Assembly: GCA_017506865.1 (NCBI GenBank)
Contig: JAFCMP010000008.1
Span: 186,001 to 250,000 of the forward strand
Direction of reading: 5' to 3'
Source of the DNA: Tribonema minus
Lineage: Eukaryota; Sar; Xanthophyceae; Tribonematales; Tribonemataceae
Length of the DNA: 64,000 nucleotides
A program made the position numbers and the translations under genes. Of this stretch, positions 58,434 through 64,000 are shown one piece after another (within the stretch, counting starts at the first letter, position 1; each line of letters opens with the position of its first letter). Below the pieces are notes generated by a model. The model was not told where the DNA came from. It ran no database searches and saw nothing but the letters and a program-made list of their open reading frames with translations.

Positions 58434-59862
58434 CGCGCGCGCTGCACGTGACATGCAAATACAAGGTGAAAGTGTACAGAAGGCACTGTCGGTGTGGTCT
58501 GTTTTTCTGCTGGTGCTGCTGCTGCTGCTGCTGCTGGTGCTGCTGCTGTTCGTGCTGCTGGTAGATACTGATGCAATGTGATCAAACCAAACATGGCTGT
58601 CTGCTCGCGTCACGTTCATCTTGTAGAAGCCAACCATGATGTGAGTGTGTCATTGGGCTTTCGCCCAATATTGTCACCGTCTGTGGTGGGTGGGCTGCAA
58701 AGGTGCCCATGTTGTTTAGTGGCACGTGTGCGTGCATAAGCTGCTGCACAGATTTTGACTGCCTTTTATGTGGAAGCTCAGCGGCGTTCATGGACCTCGG
58801 CATGCCTTCATGGCTGTAAGATACAGCACATGCTTGTATGCGTGCGTCCCGGAAGCTTGCGTGCGTTGCCGTGGCAGTTTACGTGTACTCACAGCAGCGC
58901 CGTGCATGTTCTTCACTGCTCAGCAGCATGACATTGCCGCAGTGCACCCCCTGCAGAGCAACTGTTGCTTGTTGCATCAAATGCTGATCAAACGCTTGCG
59001 ACTTGCTTCAGAGTTCTTCTTCACCCATCCAATGTGGAAAATGTGCTATATACGCCAGACAGAGCACATGAGTGTGGCATGCTTCGACCCGGATGATGCA
59101 GACCTGTACAGGTGAACACTGCTGCTGCTGCTGCTGTTGAAGGTAGGACGCGCACCGCAAGAGCCTGCATGCGGCGCTTCAAAGACTCAATCAATTGTGC
59201 GCCCGCGACAGGTGGGATGTACTGGTACATTCTGACTGTGATGTACTGTAGATGCTCAACAGAGCTTACAGGTGCTGAAAACTGCTGTGTACAGCGCTGC
59301 CCAACCGCGCGACAACTGACGCAGCGCATTTTTGTGTGCGAGCGCATGCTGAGCCCAGCATGCAGAGCCCTCTCTCTCAACCTGAGTGTCGCGCATGATT
59401 CAGCGTCATCGGTTCTCGCGGCGTCAGCACAACTGCTGCCAATTTGTGGTTGCATGTGCGCCGCCTGCATCAAGTATGACAGACAACGCCAAAATGCTCA
59501 TCACGGCATTTGGGTTGGCGCTACAGACCTACCATTGCTTTTTAATGCACATGACCTAGCGACGCACCGTCCATTGTGACATTGATGTCAGTCTGAGTGG
59601 CGGCGATGGTAGTAGTCATGCTATCATTACGGCGCTGCCCACTACGCCCGATGCATTGCAGCTTGGCCACCACTTGCGAGCTGCAACTGCTGGCTGCGGC
59701 GGCACAAAGTCAAGACACAGATCAGTGTCTGATGTGATCATGCTGCGGAGCACAGATTTAGTGCCAATGAAATCGGCTGATGATCAATGCTTGGTACAAG
59801 TGTTAGTCGTACTTGTCATATGTGTATGAGCCATTTGCGGAATTGCAGCACTACACATCCAA

Positions 59863-59925
59863 TGTACTTTTATTAATTCTCGCTCAGGGCGCGAAAAAGC
59901 CCAGATGATTGGCATCTAGCTGTAA
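59863..59925 (+). repeat. dispersed ~60-bp repeat, copy 6
   Basis: It reads GTACTTTTATTAATTCTCGC, TCAGGGCGCGAAAAAGCCCA, GATGATTGGCATCTAGC. It is the best full-length representative. Confidence 0.75.
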
Positions 59926-60295
59926 GGAATCTACATGTCGTATGACAGTCTGAAAGTGTCGCAACGACAACCACTCAAACGCCGTGTACTTTTATGTAGG
60001 TGCACTCAAAGGTCATCAGTTCTCAATCGGCCAGTGATCGGGACAACTGCCGTGCTTGCGTCTGACGAGTCTAGCTGCACAAGTGCGGCACCACACGACA
60101 CAACAGGCAATGTGACAAGTGCAGCACACTGCATACACTTATGCGGGCCAACGCTCACACTTAAGGTCGTGTTCAGTGTGACAGATTCGGCACATGGCGC
60201 GCAGGCATTATTGATGGCTGCAGGCCAATGAAGCTGCCGCGGCGTGTGTATGCAGTGCTGTCTGGCTGAATCCGCATAGAAGTACTTCAAAACAC

Positions 60296-60330
60296 ATGCT
60301 CTGGGCTTTTTCACACCCTCAGCAAGAAAC
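60296..60330 (-). repeat. dispersed ~60-bp repeat, copy 7 (partial)
   Basis: The reverse complement reads TTTCTTGCTGAGGGTGTGAA, AAAGCCCAGAGCATG. Confidence 0.6.
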
Positions 60331-61875
60331 GAACGACACAACATGCGTGCTGACCAATAGAGAGGCAATGGCAGGAAGCAACCAAGGGGCATACAGACGG
60401 ACAAACGCACACTCTTGCGTGCGCGCAAGCACGCATTGTAAACAGAAATTTATGCACGCCTCGCTCGTTGTGCCGCCATAGTCAGGGGGGTGCATGCACC
60501 CGGCGCGCAATCCAACAGACAGGGGTACCCAATAGATGTAATGTCCTGTCACATAAATCGCCCCCTTTCTTCCGTTCTTCTCCTGGTGTCCTTTGTCCCT
60601 TGCTTCGACAGAAGCGTTGCTTTCCTGCAGGCGGCAGGGGCTGCCAAAACTGTGCCATCTACCGAGGCAAGGGGCTACGCCAACGTCAGTGGCATCGAAC
60701 AAGATGTGTACAGTCCCACGCTGGCTACAGCTGTAGTGTCGAGCTCGGCAAGCTTACACACTGTGTCAAACATACAATCAAAGAGCGCTGCCACTGCCGG
60801 CAACACCCTCCCCCCCTTCCCCTCCTCCCCCGTCCCCCAACATCTACAAGAGACACCGACGCCGCCAGCGTGCCGCACGTTGAAAATTCTCTCATGTGCG
60901 TCACCCAGGCTCCAACATCAACATACAATGTGATACGCGGCGCACACAGGTGCGCAGCAGTGCTCCTCTGCTGACAATGCTCGGCGATCAGCAGCTGCAG
61001 CTAAGCTCATGCTCAGCTACTGCTTGCGGCCAGGCGCAACAGCAGTACTGCTGCCACTTCAAGGTGTGACGCGCCGCAAGGGGCACCGCATGCCGATGGC
61101 GGCGTGCACTCCGTGTGCAGAACTGGCAATGCGTTGGCCGCACCGACGGGCGAGTCCGTGTTGCACCGCCATCAACTGGGTGAGTCAATGCGCAACAGCC
61201 CTACATCAACGCCCGCCATATGCAACACGTATTGCGAGAGACATACCCCCCTCAGGGGGGGCGCAAGATGTCTGGTCCCCCCTGCTTGATCCCCCACTTC
61301 CGCCCCCCTCCTTCGTCCAGGGGGGCTGCTTGGCACTGTCAGCGCGGGCGCATGTGGGGACACAAGCGCCAGAGACGGCATGTCGCACGGCACGTGTTGC
61401 GCGCGCGCCGCATCATTGCGAGGATCCACCTGCAACGCACCGTTGTGCAGCACGGCTCAGGCACCCACGTAGCGCTGGCCGCAGCGGCGCACTGCCGTTT
61501 TAGACCAGCGCCGCTCTGCACCACGCCGCAGCGCCAGCCAGATTTGTGTTGCTTGGCAAAGGGCGGCGTCGCACCCGCCCCTGCCTCTCAGGCGACACGG
61601 TGGCCCGACGCACCGGCACAGCGCTCGCGTGCGTCGCCGCACAGCTGTAGTCCGCACCGCGCTCGCCCGCAACGGCACGCACTCTGCCGTACGCAGACGG
61701 CGACCGTCGTTACAGCGCTCGCCGACGAGAGTGCGAGTGCGCAGCTGGCCATGCATTCATGGAGATTCGGTTGCTTGTGCGGGCGCGTTCACTGCCGCTT
61801 CGCTGCTGCTTTTTGTGCGCGCTTCACGCAGCCATCGCGGCCCTCAGCCCCCGCGCGCGCGCTCCGCCGCCGCCG

Positions 61876-63504
61876 TCACAGCGGGCACTGCGCGGTCGCG
61901 CCCGGCACGCCGTTCGCCTTGTACACGCACGCCTGTATGACGAGACCGACCACATCCGCAAAGCAGATGCCCACCGTATCCGCAATGCTGGCGGCGCTGA
62001 GCGCGAGCTCTCGCCGTTCGCGCGGCGCCTCGTGCGCGAGCAGAATAAACGTGCCGACGTACACGCCGCCGCCGAGCAGGCCCGCCGCGAGGCACGGCAG
62101 CAGCAGCGTGTAGTCGTACCACCAGTGGTGCGTGGCGTTCGCGTAGAAGAAGACGAGGAGCGTCACCTGCGCCGCCGGCATGGCGAGCTGCAGGACCCAG
62201 CGCGGCGGCGACACGAGGATGCCGCTGGAGCGCGAGATGAACACGCCCACTTGGTACATCCAGTTGGCTGCGCGCGCGCGTAAGGCGTTAGGGGCGCGGT
62301 TGAGCATTGAAACAGGACTCTCGGGTGTGATGGAAACGAATCAAAAGATCGTAGAGCTCTAGGTGACAAGGAGTGGTTAGCCGCAAGTGCCTTCCACCAA
62401 TAACCGTGGTCACCGCTGCTGCAGTCATTGGCCACGAGTCAAACAGTGCCATCATATCCACAGTAGTCAAAAGACCTCTCTGTGTCAGCTTTTTAGCGTT
62501 CGAGGGCATGGGTGTTCGGTATGGAAAGGTCTCGCGTACAATGTATTGAAGCGCTTGTAGGTGAAACATGAAATAGACGAACACGCCCATTTGGTACATA
62601 CAGCGGGCTGCGCGCGCGCGCGGCGGTGCGAAGGCACGATTGAGCATTGGCCAAGGGCTCCCATGTATAATATGTCAGAAGCACTTCGGTCATGAAAGAT
62701 GAAATGCTTCAACGCGCTGTTGTTCAACAAGTCCACAGTGCAACGTTGCTGTGCAGGGCGGACCATGTGACAGTGGCAACGCTGAATGTACTTTTATCGA
62801 TTTCGCTTCGCAAGGGGCGCGAAAAGCCCTCTCTCTGGGTGTGCACCAACGGGGGACTGTGCCATGCGGCAAGGTTTTGGATCGCAAATAAGTGATTATC
62901 ATGTACTTCCAAGTAGATGCTTGTGCAAGTGGAGAAATAGCCCCGAGGCAGGGGCGGGACAGTACCAGACTGGTGCTGGACCATGCAGTGGTGGCCTTAC
63001 AGGAGAAAGTCCCAGCATGAAGAAACCTGTGTAGGTATATGCATGCACCCAAGTAGGGTATGTAGGTATCGTACTCCGTCAGTCCAGATATACCACGCCC
63101 GGTCCTCGGCAAGTCACGCAATTTACCCAGAATACCTGCGTGCATTGAGCTTGACAAATATCTGCAGGCGGGGGTACGACAAGCCCTGCCGTCAGTGTGT
63201 CATGTTCACCACATGTGTACTTGAAGCGGGGCCTGATAGTGTGAAACGCACTTTCACTTCATATTTAACCCTCATCGTTTACTGCCTGCAGTGTTAATCC
63301 CACAGGCCTACCCCCAAGGGGCCCGTTTCTTGAATGAAACACCATCTGGGCCGTACAGCATTTATGTCCTGCCGTCAGTGGCTCAGTGTCAACACATGTG
63401 TACTTCAAATGGGAGCTGACACTGAAACACGCACCGTAGAGGTAGAACTGCCGCCTGGCCTCTTCCGACGTGATGGGGAACCCAATGGCGCTCCATGTCC
63501 CAGA
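61876..63504 (-). CDS. CLN3: CLN3/battenin, C-terminal exons
   Basis: CLN3 (yeast Btn1) is a polytopic membrane protein of lysosomes and vacuoles. It affects pH and glycerophosphodiester/amino-acid export, and its loss causes Batten disease in humans. Two minus-strand exons join in phase: 63435-63504 (WSAIGFPITSEEARRQFYLY) and 61876-62267. The latter holds the diagnostic ANWMYQVGVFISRSS (compare the YQxGVFxSRSS hallmark), LVFFYANATHHWWYDYTLLL, GLLGGGVYVGTFILLAHEAP and AASIADTVGICFADVVGLVI, ending TAQCPL with TGA. The upstream two thirds should lie beyond the right edge. The intron between the exons contains an exon echo, the conserved-peptide repeat and a dispersed ~60-bp repeat. Confidence 0.9.
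62339..62482 (-). repeat. conserved-peptide repeat, copy 3
   Basis: On the minus strand it encodes MALFDSWPMTAAAVTTVIGG then RHLRLTTPCHLELYDLLI. It sits between the last CLN3 exon and its upstream echo and so interrupts that repeat unit. Confidence 0.8.
62560..62607 (-). repeat. upstream echo of the last CLN3 exon
   Basis: GCGCGCGCGCAG|CCCGCTGTATGTACCAAATG, GGCGTGTTCG starts at 62607 and mirrors the true start at 62267 (CCAACTGGATGTACCAAGTG). Subtracting the inserted ~150-bp repeat, the original spacing was roughly 190 bp. The preceding GAGCATTG/CAATGCTCAA.CG.GCC is copied too. Confidence 0.88.
62786..62830 (+). repeat. dispersed ~60-bp repeat, copy 8 (partial)
   Basis: It reads TGTACTTTTATCGATTTCGC then AAGGGGCGCGAAAAGCCC. 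It lies in the CLN3 intron, antisense to the gene. Confidence 0.6.
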
Positions 63505-63619
63505 CTGCATCGCCAACACGTAACAACACACAACACGTAGCAGCTGAAGATGGCATTTGCGCATCCGCACACAGCAGTAAAGCCATCGTGACTTCTGCCA
63601 CATGTCTCAGCAACGTGGC

Positions 63620-63677
63620 TGCAAAACATTACGTGTATGAATGTCAAGTTCAACCCAATGGCGCTCCATGTCCCAGA
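63620..63677 (-). repeat. upstream echo of CLN3 exon 63435-63504
   Basis: GGCGATGCAG|TCTGGGACATGGAGCGCCAT starts at 63677, 173 bp upstream of the true start at 63504. It is identical for about 27 exon bases, then similarity ends at GGG|TTGAAC. Confidence 0.92.
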
Positions 63678-63732
63678 CTGCATCGCCAGCACGCGACAAC
63701 GCAGGGAGGGAAGCAACTAAGGTGGCGTTTGC

Positions 63733-63948
63733 GCATGCACACACAGCAGTGAAGCCATCATGACTTCTGCCACTTGTCTTAGCAATGTGGCGGTGCACGG
63801 TTTTTGTGTATAAACTTCAAATTTCACACAATGTGGGCACGCATGCACACACAGCAGTGAAGCCATCATGACTTCTGCCACTTGTCTTAGCAATGTGGCG
63901 GTGCACGGTTTTTGTGTATAAACTTCAAATCTCACACAATGTGGGCAC
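63733..63948. repeat. two nearly identical 108-bp tandem units
   Basis: Units at 63733-63840 and 63841-63948 differ by about one base (ATTTCACACA versus ATCTCACACA). A diverged relative is at ~63558-63650. Possibly another echo array whose parent exon lies beyond the window. Confidence 0.92.
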
Positions 63949-64000
63949 GTCCCGGACGCCAAGTGGCTTCAAGAAGTGCACTAACAATCGGCGGTGTTCC

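Larger units (their letters stand above)
58434..61875. other. region with two unassigned candidate exons
   Basis: A CTG-rich microsatellite follows IMP4 (58505-58560). A plus exon candidate at 59012-59111 (FFFTHPMWKMCYIRQTEHMS, CFDPDDADLY) lies between CTTCAG and CAG|GTGAAC. Another begins at 60631 after a strong pyrimidine tract and TTTCCTGCAG; one frame there is Cys-rich (GCQNCAIYRGKGLRQRQWHR). Their phases do not join simply and no family was recognised. The GC-rich open frame at ~61.2-61.9 kb continues antisense to CLN3 and was not called. Confidence 0.35.

Noticed and set aside
61220-62113. 297-codon plus-strand Arg/Ala-rich frame
   Set aside because: The last 240 bp are antisense to the well-supported CLN3 exon. 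Composition explains the openness; no domain or splice context was found for the rest.
1-64000. CRISPR arrays, rRNA genes, bacterial operons
   Set aside because: Tandem repeats here overlap splice junctions and vary in unit length. No spacer-repeat pattern, rRNA motif or ribosome-binding-site spacing was seen.

Overview
This is eukaryotic nuclear DNA. Genes are split by GT-AG introns (one GC-AG donor is proposed) with C-rich pyrimidine tracts, and the introns carry transposons, foldback palindromes and telomere-like TTAGGG tracts. Recognisable genes encode Cox11, IMP4, CLN3/battenin, a mitochondrial-type CBS-pair protein and a short RIIa-domain protein of the kind found in cilia. Together with WAR..GCPW ankyrin repeats and a secreted Pro-Thr repeat protein, this suggests a flagellated microalga or similar protist. 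A repeat-rich prasinophyte green alga would fit, but the lineage is a weak inference.

Layout. 0.2-1.2 kb: a long palindrome. 2.1-6.3 kb: a TA-flanked element with 60-bp terminal inverted repeats, holding the 3' part of a LINE-type reverse transcriptase ORF, a second palindrome and two nested insertions. 6.5-7.8 kb (-): ankyrin gene with one nonsense codon. 8.7-10.9 (+): cox11. 11.4-16.7 (+): CBS protein. 17.0-22.6 (+): membrane-anchored Cys-rich protein. 23.5 (+): RIIa protein. 27.7-41.9 (-): nine-exon ankyrin/polyQ/polyA gene. 41.6-44.9 (+): small CxxC protein. 46.2-54.4 (-): secreted PT-repeat protein. 57.6-58.4 (+): intronless IMP4. 61.9-63.5 (-): 3' end of CLN3. I joined exons by splice consensus and codon phase. 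Several chains close exactly: 846, 202 and 219 codons for the nine-exon, CxxC and Cys-rich genes.

The outstanding feature is a recurring architecture that I call exon echoes. Most exons in six split genes are flanked by tandem, decaying partial copies of their own edges. Upstream copies carry the 3' splice site plus the first 20-60 nt of the exon. Downstream copies carry the last 20-60 nt plus the 5' splice site. Spacing is mostly about 85-210 bp. I located over 40 such echoes by eye on both strands, always in the sense direction of the gene. TTAGGG tracts sit inside the same arrays, mostly in sense orientation.

Other signals are a dispersed ~60-bp family carrying a 3'-splice-site-like core (one copy apparently used as an exon), a three-copy repeat with a conserved peptide, and a strong excess of TTGAAGTT/AACTTCAA in both introns and exons. 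No CRISPR, rRNA or convincing tRNA was seen. All coordinates and similarities were read by eye; no alignment or database search was run.
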